From Paenibacillus glycanilyticus (GTDB lineage: Bacteria > Bacillota > Bacilli > Paenibacillales > Paenibacillaceae), in contig NZ_JAMBNP010000018.1 in assembly GCF_023715145.1 (NCBI RefSeq), positions 1 to 64,000 of the forward strand: DNA of 64,000 nucleotides. Reading direction: 5' to 3'. Made by a program: the position numbers and the translations under genes. The notes below the pieces were generated by a model. That model was not told the origin of the DNA and did no database searches. It saw only the letters and a program-made list of their open reading frames with translations. Every line of letters begins with the position of its first letter. Within the stretch, counting starts at the first letter, position 1. Below are positions 49,049 through 57,412 of the stretch, one piece after another.

Positions 49049-51058
49049 ATGAATCGGATCATCCGTAACACTGGATTTTATTTGATCATCTTTTTAGTAA
49101 CGGTTGGGATTATTCAGTTTATCAGCAGCCAAAATAATACTACCGTCGGAATTCGTTACGATCAGCTTCGCCAGGCGATCAGTTCCAACAATGTTGAAGA
49201 ACTGACCGTGAAGTACGATGGTTATACTTATTTGGTTTCAGGTAAATATAAAGAGCCGCCTGCGGACTCCAAAGGAGAGAAGAACTTCTCATCGCGGGTA
49301 GCCTTGGAAGCGGGAGAAGATATTCTCGCTGCAGAAGAGCAATATGGATTCAAGCTGAACTATAAGCCAATGGATACACCAAGCATCTGGCTTACGTTCC
49401 TTACTTCCATAATTCCGTTTGTGATCATATTTATTTTGTTCTTCTTCCTGATGAATCAAGCCCAGGGCGGCGGCGGCAAAGTGATGAACTTTGGCAAGAG
49501 CCGCGCAAGGCTGTACAACGAAGAGAAGAAGCGCATCACGTTTGAGGATGTGGCAGGTGCCGACGAAGAGAAGCAAGAGCTTGTCGAAGTCGTTGACTTC
49601 CTGAAGGATCCTCGCAAATTCAATGTGGTGGGCGCGCGTATTCCGAAGGGCGTATTGCTCGTTGGTCCTCCGGGTACCGGTAAAACGCTTCTTGCCCGCG
49701 CCGTAGCCGGCGAGGCAGGCGTACCATTCTTTAGCATCTCCGGTTCGGACTTCGTGGAAATGTTCGTTGGTGTTGGTGCATCCCGTGTCCGCGACTTGTT
49801 CGAGAATGCGAAGAAAAACGCTCCTTGTATTATCTTTATTGACGAGATCGATGCGGTTGGCCGTCAGCGCGGCGCCGGACTTGGCGGCGGACATGACGAA
49901 CGTGAGCAAACGCTCAACCAATTGCTCGTTGAGATGGACGGCTTTGGCGCCAACGAAGGCATTATTATCGTCGCAGCGACGAACCGCCCGGATATTCTTG
50001 ACCCGGCGCTTCTTCGTCCGGGACGTTTCGACCGTCAAATTACGGTTGACCGCCCAGATGTGAAAGGCCGTGAAGCTGTACTGAAAGTACATGCACGCAA
50101 CAAGCCGCTTAATAAAGACGTTAAGCTTGATGTCATTGCTAAGCGTACAACCGGCTTCACCGGTGCAGATCTGGAGAACCTGCTGAACGAAGCAGCCCTC
50201 CTTGCTGCCCGCCGCAACAAGAAAGACATTGCCATGCAAGAGGTTGATGAAGCGATTGACCGCGTTATCGTTGGTACGGAGAAGAAGAGCCGTGTCATCA
50301 GCGACCGCGAGAAGCGTATCGTCGCCTACCACGAAGCAGGTCATACCATTGTCGGCTACTTCCTGGAGCACGCGGACATGGTGCATAAAGTTACAATCAT
50401 TCCTCGCGGCCGCGCCGGCGGTTACGTCATTATGCTTCCGAAGGAAGACCGTATGCTCGTAACGAAGCAAGAGCTGCTCGACAAAGTAACGGGTCTGCTT
50501 GGCGGACGGGTTGCAGAGGAATTGTTTATCGGCGAGATTGGTACTGGCGCATACAGCGACTTCAAGCAAGCCACCGGTATCGTCCGCAGCATGATTATGG
50601 AATACGGCATGAGCGACAAGCTTGGCCCAATGCAATTCGGCCAATCGCAAGGCCAGGTATTCCTTGGCAGAGACCTTGGTCACGAGCAGAATTATTCCGA
50701 TAAAATTGCTTATGAAATTGACCAAGAAATGCAAAACTTCATCAATGATTGCTACACTCGCGCGAAGCAGTTGTTGACGGATAAGAGCAGAGAAGTACAT
50801 CTGATCGCTCAAACGCTGCTTAAAGAAGAGACGCTCGAGCTTGAGCAAATCAAGAATTTGATTGAATCCGGAGATCTTGCGGGCGGAGATAAGCCTGTCG
50901 GAGAAGGAAGCGGAGCAGCTGAATCTTCTTCCGAGCCAATCGTAGATACGATCGGCGGCGTGAAGGTTCGCATTCAAGGCCGTGACGCAGGCGATATTAC
51001 GCCTCCTGAACTGGATGAACAAAAACCAGACGACGAAGATCCAAACAAAGGATCTTAA
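49049..51058 (+). CDS. ftsH: ATP-dependent zinc metalloprotease FtsH
   Basis: A 669-residue membrane AAA+ protease. Two membrane spans (about 8-26 and 112-135) flank an external domain. The AAA module has Walker A GPPGTGKT (206-213), Walker B IIFIDEIDAVGRQRG and the second region of homology (ATNRPDILDPALLRPGRFDR). The zinc site HEAGH is near residue 429. It degrades membrane and regulatory proteins. The C-terminus is acidic and Pro-rich. A long antisense open frame across it is a composition artefact. Confidence 0.97.
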   Translation: MNRIIRNTGFYLIIFLVTVGIIQFISSQNNTTVGIRYDQLRQAISSNNVEELTVKYDGYTYLVSGKYKEPPADSKGEKNFSSRVALEAGEDILAAEEQYGFKLNYKPMDTPSIWLTFLTSIIPFVIIFILFFFLMNQAQGGGGKVMNFGKSRARLYNEEKKRITFEDVAGADEEKQELVEVVDFLKDPRKFNVVGARIPKGVLLVGPPGTGKTLLARAVAGEAGVPFFSISGSDFVEMFVGVGASRVRDLFENAKKNAPCIIFIDEIDAVGRQRGAGLGGGHDEREQTLNQLLVEMDGFGANEGIIIVAATNRPDILDPALLRPGRFDRQITVDRPDVKGREAVLKVHARNKPLNKDVKLDVIAKRTTGFTGADLENLLNEAALLAARRNKKDIAMQEVDEAIDRVIVGTEKKSRVISDREKRIVAYHEAGHTIVGYFLEHADMVHKVTIIPRGRAGGYVIMLPKEDRMLVTKQELLDKVTGLLGGRVAEELFIGEIGTGAYSDFKQATGIVRSMIMEYGMSDKLGPMQFGQSQGQVFLGRDLGHEQNYSDKIAYEIDQEMQNFINDCYTRAKQLLTDKSREVHLIAQTLLKEETLELEQIKNLIESGDLAGGDKPVGEGSGAAESSSEPIVDTIGGVKVRIQGRDAGDITPPELDEQKPDDEDPNKGS

Positions 51059-51064
51059 TAATCA

Positions 51065-51113
51065 AGCAGCTGTCTTATGTTTGCATTCGCAAGCGTGAGG
51101 CAGCTGTTTTTTT
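51065..51113 (+). terminator. Terminator after ftsH
   Basis: AGCAGCTG / CAGCTG arms with an imperfect long stem, followed by T8. Confidence 0.7.
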
Positions 51114-51126
51114 GGATATATGTTTC

Positions 51127-51204
51127 ATTGTTCGGATTCTGAGGGTAATAACAAGCAAACACGTCGGGATTAAGTCAGCTATTTGTTGGAAAATTCCGAA
51201 CGAT
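51127..51204. promoter_or_regulatory. Two PurBox-like sites upstream of the nucleoside importer
   Basis: GAATCCGAACAAT on the minus strand (51127-51139) and AATTCCGAACGAT on the plus strand (51192-51204). Each matches the PurR consensus AWWWCCGAACWWT at 12 of 13 positions. They are 52 bases apart and point away from each other, unlike a standard PurBox pair. Confidence 0.45.
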
Positions 51205-51280
51205 CTCGCACAAAAGTTACATAAATGAACCATGTTCTACTGAACATAATTTCTGTGTTAAATTAGTTGACATAATGTGA

Positions 51281-51308
51281 TTGACGGCTGTTAGATTGTA
51301 ATTATAAT
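51281..51308 (+). promoter_or_regulatory. Promoter of the nucleoside importer operon
   Basis: TTGACG, 16 bases, TATAAT. Another TTGACA lies just upstream at 51268. Confidence 0.6.
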
Positions 51309-51396
51309 TAAGAAGAATAGCGGCGGTGGACATCAAGAATAATAAAGATAGTACAATTGCCCTAACTAAAATAAAAAGCAGGGGAGAGAAACAGGT

Positions 51397-52467
51397 ATGA
51401 AAAAACAGGCGGGTTTAATGCTTATGATTATCCTGGCGTTGACAGTTGTCTTGTCCGCATGCGGAAGCAAGAGCGACAATGGCGCAAATAACGCTAACAC
51501 GGGCGGCAATGCAGGTACTGCATCTCCGGACGCATCCGAAGCACCGGCTTCTAAACTGAAGATCGGTATGGCAACGGACGTTGGCGGCGTTAACGACAAA
51601 TCCTTCAACCAAAGCGCGTGGGAAGCTCTGAAGAAAGTAACGGCTGACACTGGCGCTGAAACAAAATATCTTGAATCCAAAGGCGATGCCGACATGGAGC
51701 CTAACTTGAAGGCTTTCGTATCGGAGAAATATGATCTGACTTGGGGTATCGGTTTCCTGTTTACGGATGCGATGACTAAAGTTGCAACGGAAAATCCGGA
51801 TTCCAAATTTGCGCTTATCGACGCGGCAGTAGAGCTGCCAAACGTTGAGTCCGTAGCATTTGCGGAGAACGAAGGCTCCTTCCTCGTTGGTGTAGTTGCA
51901 GGTCTGACAACAAAAACAAACAAAATCGGCTTTGTAGGCGGTATGGAAATTCCGGTTATCAAGAAATTCGAAGCCGGCTTTAAAGCGGGTATCGAAGCGG
52001 TTAACCCTGAAGCTGCAAAAGCACTGAAAATCAACTATGTAGGCGACTTCTCCAAGCCTGACCTTGGCAAGCAAGCGGCTGCTACGATGTACGACGCTGG
52101 CGTCGACATCATCTTCCACGCTTCCGGCGCATCCGGCAATGGCGTATTCAACGAAGCGAAATCCCGTAAAGACGCGGGTAAAGACGTATGGGTAATCGGC
52201 GTTGACAAAGACCAATCGCTTGAATTCGGTGACGAAATTACACTGACTTCCATGATGAAAGGCGTAGAAGCTGCCGTTTATAAAGTATCGACTGATCTGA
52301 TCAACGGCAACTGGAAAGGCGGACAAGTCGTAACTCTTGGTCTGAAAGACAATGGCGTAGGCTTGCCTGAGACTTCCACGAAGAACGTTCCAGCTGATGT
52401 TTTGGCTAAAGTTGAAGAGTTCAAACAAAAAATCATCAGCGGCGAGATTACGGTGCCTACCGAATAA
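51397..52467 (+). CDS. nupN: BMP-family nucleoside-binding lipoprotein (NupN-like)
   Basis: A 356-residue lipoprotein. The signal peptide ends with a VLSAC lipobox (Cys about 21), then a Gly/Asn/Ala-rich linker, then a BMP/PnrA-type binding domain (KLKIGMATDVGGVNDKSFNQ, GFVGGMEIPVIKKFEAGF). Family members bind purine nucleosides. It is the first gene of a complete ABC importer matching B. subtilis nupNOPQ (guanosine uptake). It has the highest expression signals of the operon and its own attenuating terminator. Confidence 0.92.
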   Translation: MKKQAGLMLMIILALTVVLSACGSKSDNGANNANTGGNAGTASPDASEAPASKLKIGMATDVGGVNDKSFNQSAWEALKKVTADTGAETKYLESKGDADMEPNLKAFVSEKYDLTWGIGFLFTDAMTKVATENPDSKFALIDAAVELPNVESVAFAENEGSFLVGVVAGLTTKTNKIGFVGGMEIPVIKKFEAGFKAGIEAVNPEAAKALKINYVGDFSKPDLGKQAAATMYDAGVDIIFHASGASGNGVFNEAKSRKDAGKDVWVIGVDKDQSLEFGDEITLTSMMKGVEAAVYKVSTDLINGNWKGGQVVTLGLKDNGVGLPETSTKNVPADVLAKVEEFKQKIISGEITVPTE

Positions 52468-52502
52468 TTTTCGGACAGAAAATTATTTGATGTCGCTGTG
52501 TC

Positions 52503-52541
52503 AAGGCAAGGCCGGCTCCAGCCGGTCTTGTCCTTTTTTGC
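52503..52541 (+). terminator. Intra-operon terminator between nupN and nupO
   Basis: AAGGCAAGGCCGGCT / AGCCGGTCTTGTCCTT stem with a two-base loop and T6 tail. It probably reduces transcription of the downstream transporter genes relative to the binding protein. Confidence 0.8.
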
Positions 52542-52576
52542 CATTAAGGTAGAAACCCCGGGGGGATGATGGAAGA

Positions 52577-54121
52577 ATGATCCGGAGCACAACGGCTGTC
52601 GAACTAAAAGGAATAACGAAACGTTTTCCAGGGTTAGTGGCCAATGATAACATTAATTTTGAACTGAAAAAAGGCGAGATTCATGCCCTTCTTGGTGAGA
52701 ATGGCGCGGGTAAATCGACGCTAATGAACATTTTGTTTGGTTTGTATCAGCCGGAAGAAGGCGAGATTTGGGTTAACGGCAATAAGACCGTCATTGACGG
52801 AGCAGGTAAAGCAATTGAACTTGGGATCGGCATGGTCCATCAGCATTTCAAGCTTGTGCAGCCTTTCACGGTTGCCGAGAATATCGTGCTTGGCAACGAG
52901 CCGTCTAAATTCGGTTTTTTGAAGTACAGAAAAGCAAATCAGAGAGTTCGGGATCTTTCCGAACGTTACGGATTGAAAGTAGATCCGCAGATGCGGATTC
53001 AAGATATTACGGTCGGCATGCAGCAGCGGGTAGAGATTCTGAAGACGTTGTACCGCGGCGCCGATATTCTGATCTTCGACGAGCCTACGGCAGTACTAAC
53101 CGTTCAGGAAATCGAAGAGTTGATTGAAATTCTGCGCAGTCTGTCGGCAGAGGGCAAATCCATTATCCTCATTACCCATAAGCTGAAAGAAGTTATGGCT
53201 CTTGCCGATACGGTAACCGTAATCCGCAGAGGAAAGGTGATCCGCACCCTTCCGACATCGGAGACAAACGAACGTCATTTGGCCGAGCTCATGGTCGGCA
53301 GAGACGTGACCTTCGAAGTTGAGAAATCGAAGCAGGAGCCTGGCGATGTCGTGCTGTCTGTTGATTCCTTGCGCATGAAGGGCGATCAAGGCAAGCAGGT
53401 GCTCGACGGAATCAACTTTAATATCCGGGCAGGCGAGATTCTCGGTATTGCAGGGGTAGACGGCAACGGCCAAAGCGAGCTTGTCTATGCGATTACGGGC
53501 ATGCGAGGCGTAAACGGCGGAAGCGTGAACCTCAATGGCAAGGATATTACGAACCGCACGCCGCGGGAAGTGTCGCTTGCCGGAATAAGCCATATACCGG
53601 AGGACCGGCATAAGCATGGTCTGGTGCTTGATTTTACGCTGAGCGAGAACATGATTCTTGGCAGTTATTTCGATCCGCAGTTTGGCAAAAATGGCTTTAT
53701 CGATTTCAAGGCCATGGACACGCTGGCTGACAAGCTGGTACTTGAGTTTGATGTCCGCGGGTCCGGTATTCATGCCAAAGCCCGTTCGCTCTCCGGCGGT
53801 AACCAGCAGAAGGCCATAATTGCCCGGGAGCTGTGGAAGAATCCCGATCTGCTTATTGCGGTGCAACCGACACGCGGTCTCGATATTGGCGCGATTGAAT
53901 ACGTACATAAGCGTCTGGTGGAAGCGCGGAATCAAGGTAAGGCCATTCTGCTCATTTCGTTTGAGCTTGATGAGCTGTATGCCTTGTCCGACCGGATTGC
54001 GGTTATGTACGAAGGACGTTTAATGGGTGAAGTGGATGCCGATAATCGCGACGATCAGCAGTTGGGTCTCATGATGGCAGGCGATTCAGCCGCAGCTGCT
54101 TCAACAGAAGGGAGGGGGTAG
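52577..54121 (+). CDS. nupO: Nucleoside ABC transporter ATP-binding protein (NupO-like)
   Basis: A 514-residue protein with two fused ABC domains, as in sugar and nucleoside importers. The first has GENGAGKST (about 40-48), Walker B ADILIFDEPTAVLT and a degenerate signature; the second has a degenerate Walker A (GVDGNGQSE) and LSGGNQQKAIIAREL. It powers the importer with NupP and NupQ. Confidence 0.94.
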   Translation: MIRSTTAVELKGITKRFPGLVANDNINFELKKGEIHALLGENGAGKSTLMNILFGLYQPEEGEIWVNGNKTVIDGAGKAIELGIGMVHQHFKLVQPFTVAENIVLGNEPSKFGFLKYRKANQRVRDLSERYGLKVDPQMRIQDITVGMQQRVEILKTLYRGADILIFDEPTAVLTVQEIEELIEILRSLSAEGKSIILITHKLKEVMALADTVTVIRRGKVIRTLPTSETNERHLAELMVGRDVTFEVEKSKQEPGDVVLSVDSLRMKGDQGKQVLDGINFNIRAGEILGIAGVDGNGQSELVYAITGMRGVNGGSVNLNGKDITNRTPREVSLAGISHIPEDRHKHGLVLDFTLSENMILGSYFDPQFGKNGFIDFKAMDTLADKLVLEFDVRGSGIHAKARSLSGGNQQKAIIARELWKNPDLLIAVQPTRGLDIGAIEYVHKRLVEARNQGKAILLISFELDELYALSDRIAVMYEGRLMGEVDADNRDDQQLGLMMAGDSAAAASTEGRG

Positions 54122-54127
54122 AACAGC

Positions 54128-55222
54128 ATGAATACAATGAGAAAAATATTCGACAAGTCCTCCTTCCTGGTGCCGCTTGTTGCGATCATCCTGGGTCTTA
54201 TCTGCGGTGCTCTTGCCATGCTTGCCGGCGGATATGATCCATGGCTGGCTTACAGCTCCTTGGTGAAGAAGCTGTTTGGCAGTCCGTATGATATTGGCGA
54301 GGCGATCCGCGCGATTACACCGCTTATCTTTACGGGTATTGCAGTAGCTTTTGCCTTCCGTACGGGCCTCTTCAATATTGGTGCGGACGGTCAATTCCTG
54401 ATGGGGATGACAGGCGCGACGATTGTGGGGGTAACTCTTGATTTGCCATGGTACATCCATGCGCCTCTGGCGATTATTGTAGGCGGTCTGTTTGGCGGCC
54501 TGTGGGCGGCACTTGCCGGCTACCTGAAGGCAGCCCGCGGCGTCAACGAGGTTATCTCCTCGATTATGCTGAACTGGATTGCGCTTTTCCTGTCTAACTA
54601 TATCGTAGGTACTTATCTCGTTATGGAAGGCCAACAGAAGTCCAAGCCGATTCATGAATCGGCGCTTGTATCGATCAAATGGCTGTCCGAAAGCATGGGC
54701 AATGCCCGGATGCATTGGGGAACGCTGTTTGCGATTATCGGCCTGATTGTGTTTTATGTCATCTTGTGGCGCACGAAAAAAGGCTATGAGCTGCGCGCAG
54801 TTGGTCTCAATCCCCACGCTGCGCTGTATGCCGGCATGAACGTCAACCGTACAATCGTTACTTCGATGTTTATCAGCGGCGTATTTGCGGGTCTTGGCGG
54901 CGTGTTCGAGATTCTGGGCGTCTTCGGCTACCAGACGGTTATGGCCGCTTCATGGGGGTATGGCTTTGACGGTATCGCGGTTGCGCTTCTTGGCGGCAAC
55001 ACGCCTATCGGCGTATTCCTCGGGGCTATTCTGTTCGGTGGGCTTAGCTACGGTTCGGCGGGGATGAGCTTTGGGGCGAATGTGCCGCCGGAAATTGTCC
55101 GGATCGTTATCGGCTCGATCATTTTCTTTGTTGCTTCGCATGGACTCGTGAAGTTCTTCCTGAAGCCATTTATGATTCGCCGCTCGAATAAGGGCAAATC
55201 GGAAGGAGGCGGTGCACGATGA
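54128..55222 (+). CDS. nupP: Nucleoside ABC transporter permease (NupP-like)
   Basis: A 364-residue BPD_transp_2-type permease with about nine membrane segments. It starts six bases after nupO stops and overlaps nupQ by four bases. ARGVNEVISSIMLNWIA is the conserved cytoplasmic loop that contacts the ATPase, and GVFAGLGGVFEILG is a typical later helix. Confidence 0.93.
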   Translation: MNTMRKIFDKSSFLVPLVAIILGLICGALAMLAGGYDPWLAYSSLVKKLFGSPYDIGEAIRAITPLIFTGIAVAFAFRTGLFNIGADGQFLMGMTGATIVGVTLDLPWYIHAPLAIIVGGLFGGLWAALAGYLKAARGVNEVISSIMLNWIALFLSNYIVGTYLVMEGQQKSKPIHESALVSIKWLSESMGNARMHWGTLFAIIGLIVFYVILWRTKKGYELRAVGLNPHAALYAGMNVNRTIVTSMFISGVFAGLGGVFEILGVFGYQTVMAASWGYGFDGIAVALLGGNTPIGVFLGAILFGGLSYGSAGMSFGANVPPEIVRIVIGSIIFFVASHGLVKFFLKPFMIRRSNKGKSEGGGAR

Positions 55223-56181
55223 ACGCACTTGATACAATCGGACAATTAATCAGTATTACGCTTGTTTTCTCGACGGCGCTCATCTTCACCGGTCTTGGCG
55301 GGGTATTCTCGGAACGGTCCGGCGTTGTGAATATCGGTCTTGAAGGACTTATGATCGCAGGCGCTTTTGGCGCTGCCGTATTTACGGATCAAGCCATTCA
55401 AGGGGGAATGAAGCATGGCGCTCCTTGGATTGGGCTGCTCGCAGGCTTAGTGTTGGGGCTTGTGGTATCGCTGTTGCATGCCGTTGCCACCATAACGTTT
55501 AAGGCCGACCAAACCATTGTTGGCGTCGTTATTAACATCCTTGCGGCCGGGTTGGCCATTTATTTGACGAAAAGCTTGTACGAAGGCTCCGGGCAAACAA
55601 CAACGCTGGAGTATGTATTTAATCCGGTTGCTATTCCGGGGCTATCCGATATCCCTCTGCTCGGCAAAGGGATCTTCACCGCTTACCCGACCACTTACAT
55701 CGTCATTGGGGTTGTTATTCTCAGTTATATCGTCCTGTACCGTACGACCTTTGGTCTTCGTCTCCGCGCGGTTGGCGAGCATCCAAGCTCGGCCGATACC
55801 GTCGGCATCAGCGTAACGAAGTACCGCTACATCGGCGTTATGCTGAGCGGCGCTTTAGCCGGACTTGGCGGGGCAACGATTGCCCTGACAACAACAAGCA
55901 ACTTTGCCCATAACACGATTTCCGGGCAAGGCTTTATCGCCATTGCGGCTGTTATCTTCGGGAAATGGAATCCGATTGGCGTAGCCGGCGCGGCCATCTT
56001 CTTCGGGATGGCGCAAGCGCTCCGCAACTGGGCGCAGCTGTTCGAATGGTCGCATCATATTCCGAACGAATTTTTCTACATGCTGCCGTACCTGCTGACG
56101 CTTCTCGTTCTGGCAGGAGCAGTGGGACGTTCGTCGGCGCCAGGGGCGCTTGGCGAGCCGTATGATCCGGCAAAAAGATAG
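55219..56181 (+). CDS. nupQ: Nucleoside ABC transporter permease (NupQ-like)
   Basis: A 320-residue BPD_transp_2-type permease, the partner of NupP. Motifs: GGVFSERSGVVNIGLEGLMIAGAF (in part) at the N-terminus and ADQTIVGVVINILAAGLAIY as the coupling region. ATGA overlap with nupP indicates coupled translation. It ends the operon before a strong terminator. Confidence 0.93.
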   Translation: MNALDTIGQLISITLVFSTALIFTGLGGVFSERSGVVNIGLEGLMIAGAFGAAVFTDQAIQGGMKHGAPWIGLLAGLVLGLVVSLLHAVATITFKADQTIVGVVINILAAGLAIYLTKSLYEGSGQTTTLEYVFNPVAIPGLSDIPLLGKGIFTAYPTTYIVIGVVILSYIVLYRTTFGLRLRAVGEHPSSADTVGISVTKYRYIGVMLSGALAGLGGATIALTTTSNFAHNTISGQGFIAIAAVIFGKWNPIGVAGAAIFFGMAQALRNWAQLFEWSHHIPNEFFYMLPYLLTLLVLAGAVGRSSAPGALGEPYDPAKR

Positions 56182-56211
56182 CTTGGGTCCCGTTGCAAGA
56201 GCTGTTAAAGG

Positions 56212-56258
56212 CCTCTTCTCCGCATTATGCAAAATTTGCTGCGGAGAAGAGGTTTTTT
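56212..56258 (+). terminator. Terminator after the nup operon
   Basis: CCTCTTCTCCGC / GCGGAGAAGAGG perfect twelve-base stem and T6 tail. Confidence 0.92.
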
Positions 56259-56272
56259 ATTGTTTAAATGCA

Positions 56273-56301
56273 TTGACAGTAACCTGCACCTGGAGTAAAT
56301 T
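56273..56301 (+). promoter_or_regulatory. Promoter of the nadABC operon
   Basis: TTGACA, 17 bases, TAAATT, about 130 bases before nadA. A downstream inverted repeat TTTGTG-N8-CACAAA at 56348-56367 could be an operator for an NAD-responsive repressor; the regulator gene is not in the window. Confidence 0.6.
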
Positions 56302-56431
56302 AAACCTTAACAAAAGAATCACAAATAGGCCATTGACTTTGAAATAGTTTGTGCATGATTTCACAAAGTCTGGATAGCCATAATCGGAATGGGTTTTATC
56401 GCCCATCCCTCATAAGAGGAGAGGATCAACT

Positions 56432-57370
56432 GTGGAAGCACTGGCGCTGGAACGCAAGGCGGAACAGAATCGTGAACTGCGTGAAAGGCTCATGCAATTG
56501 AAGAAGGAACGCAATGCCATCATTCTTGCCCATTATTATCAACGCGATGAAATTCAAGAGGTGGCCGATTTCCGCGGGGACTCTTTCCTGCTCGCGCAGA
56601 AGGCCGCGCAAACCGATGCGGACGTTATTGTTTTTTGCGGCGTTCATTTCATGGGAGAAAGCGCGAAAATCCTGGCTCCGAACAAAACCGTTATTATTCC
56701 CGACGAGCGTGCCGGCTGCCCAATGGCCGACATGGTTAACGTAGACGGTTTGCGCAAGCTGAAAGCGCAGCATCCGAACGCGACAGTCGTTACGTATATT
56801 AACTCTTCAGCGGAGATTAAAGCAGAGACCGATATTTGCTGTACTTCGGCTAATGCGGTCAAAGTCGTAAACTCGGTAGAAGGCGATGAAGTGATTTGGG
56901 TGCCGGACAAAAACCTGGGTCACTACGTGCAGCAAAACACGGACAAGAAGATGATTATCTGGGAAGGCTATTGCAACACGCATGATATGCTTACCGTCAA
57001 AGACGTTGAGGAAATGAAAGCGAAATATCCGAACGCGCAGTTTGTCGTACATCCGGAATGCCGCCCAGAGGTTGTAGAGCTTGGCGATTTCGTTGGCAGT
57101 ACAACGGCCATTATTAAATATTGCAAGGAATCGGATTGTAAGGAGTTTATCGTCGGCACGGAAGACGGTACTGGTTACCAGCTGCGTCTGGACAGCCCGG
57201 ACAAAACCTTCCATTTTGCATCCAAATATCTGGTTTGCCCGAATATGAAAGTGAACAACTTGAAGAAGCTGGTGAAATGCCTGGAAACCATGCAGCCTCA
57301 AATTTACGTTCCTGATCATGTTGCGGATCAAGCTCGTAAGTCCCTGGAGCGCATGTTACTCGTTAAATAG
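56432..57370 (+). CDS. nadA: Quinolinate synthase
   Basis: A 312-residue [4Fe-4S] enzyme that condenses iminoaspartate with DHAP to quinolinate. The three cluster cysteines are expected in VFCGVHFMGESAKIL, in the DICCTSANAV region, and in HPECRPEV or the later EFIVGTEDG/NMKVNNL part. LAHYYQRDEIQEVADFRGDS is the N-terminal signature. The start is GTG at 56432 behind AGGAGAGG. It heads nadA-nadB-nadC, the complete de novo route to nicotinate mononucleotide. Confidence 0.95.
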   Translation: MEALALERKAEQNRELRERLMQLKKERNAIILAHYYQRDEIQEVADFRGDSFLLAQKAAQTDADVIVFCGVHFMGESAKILAPNKTVIIPDERAGCPMADMVNVDGLRKLKAQHPNATVVTYINSSAEIKAETDICCTSANAVKVVNSVEGDEVIWVPDKNLGHYVQQNTDKKMIIWEGYCNTHDMLTVKDVEEMKAKYPNAQFVVHPECRPEVVELGDFVGSTTAIIKYCKESDCKEFIVGTEDGTGYQLRLDSPDKTFHFASKYLVCPNMKVNNLKKLVKCLETMQPQIYVPDHVADQARKSLERMLLVK

Positions 57371-57412
57371 GAGGAGCATGCGCTACTCCTATGATTGGAG
57401 GCGCATACGAAG

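Noticed and set aside
49289..51022. A 577-codon open frame on the minus strand across ftsH
   Set aside because: It lies entirely antisense to a perfectly conserved ftsH, has no ribosome site, and its Cys/His/Arg-rich composition is what the reverse strand of a well-biased gene gives.
51415..52428. A 337-codon minus-strand frame across nupN
   Set aside because: Mirror of the nupN coding frame; no ribosome site and no family resemblance.
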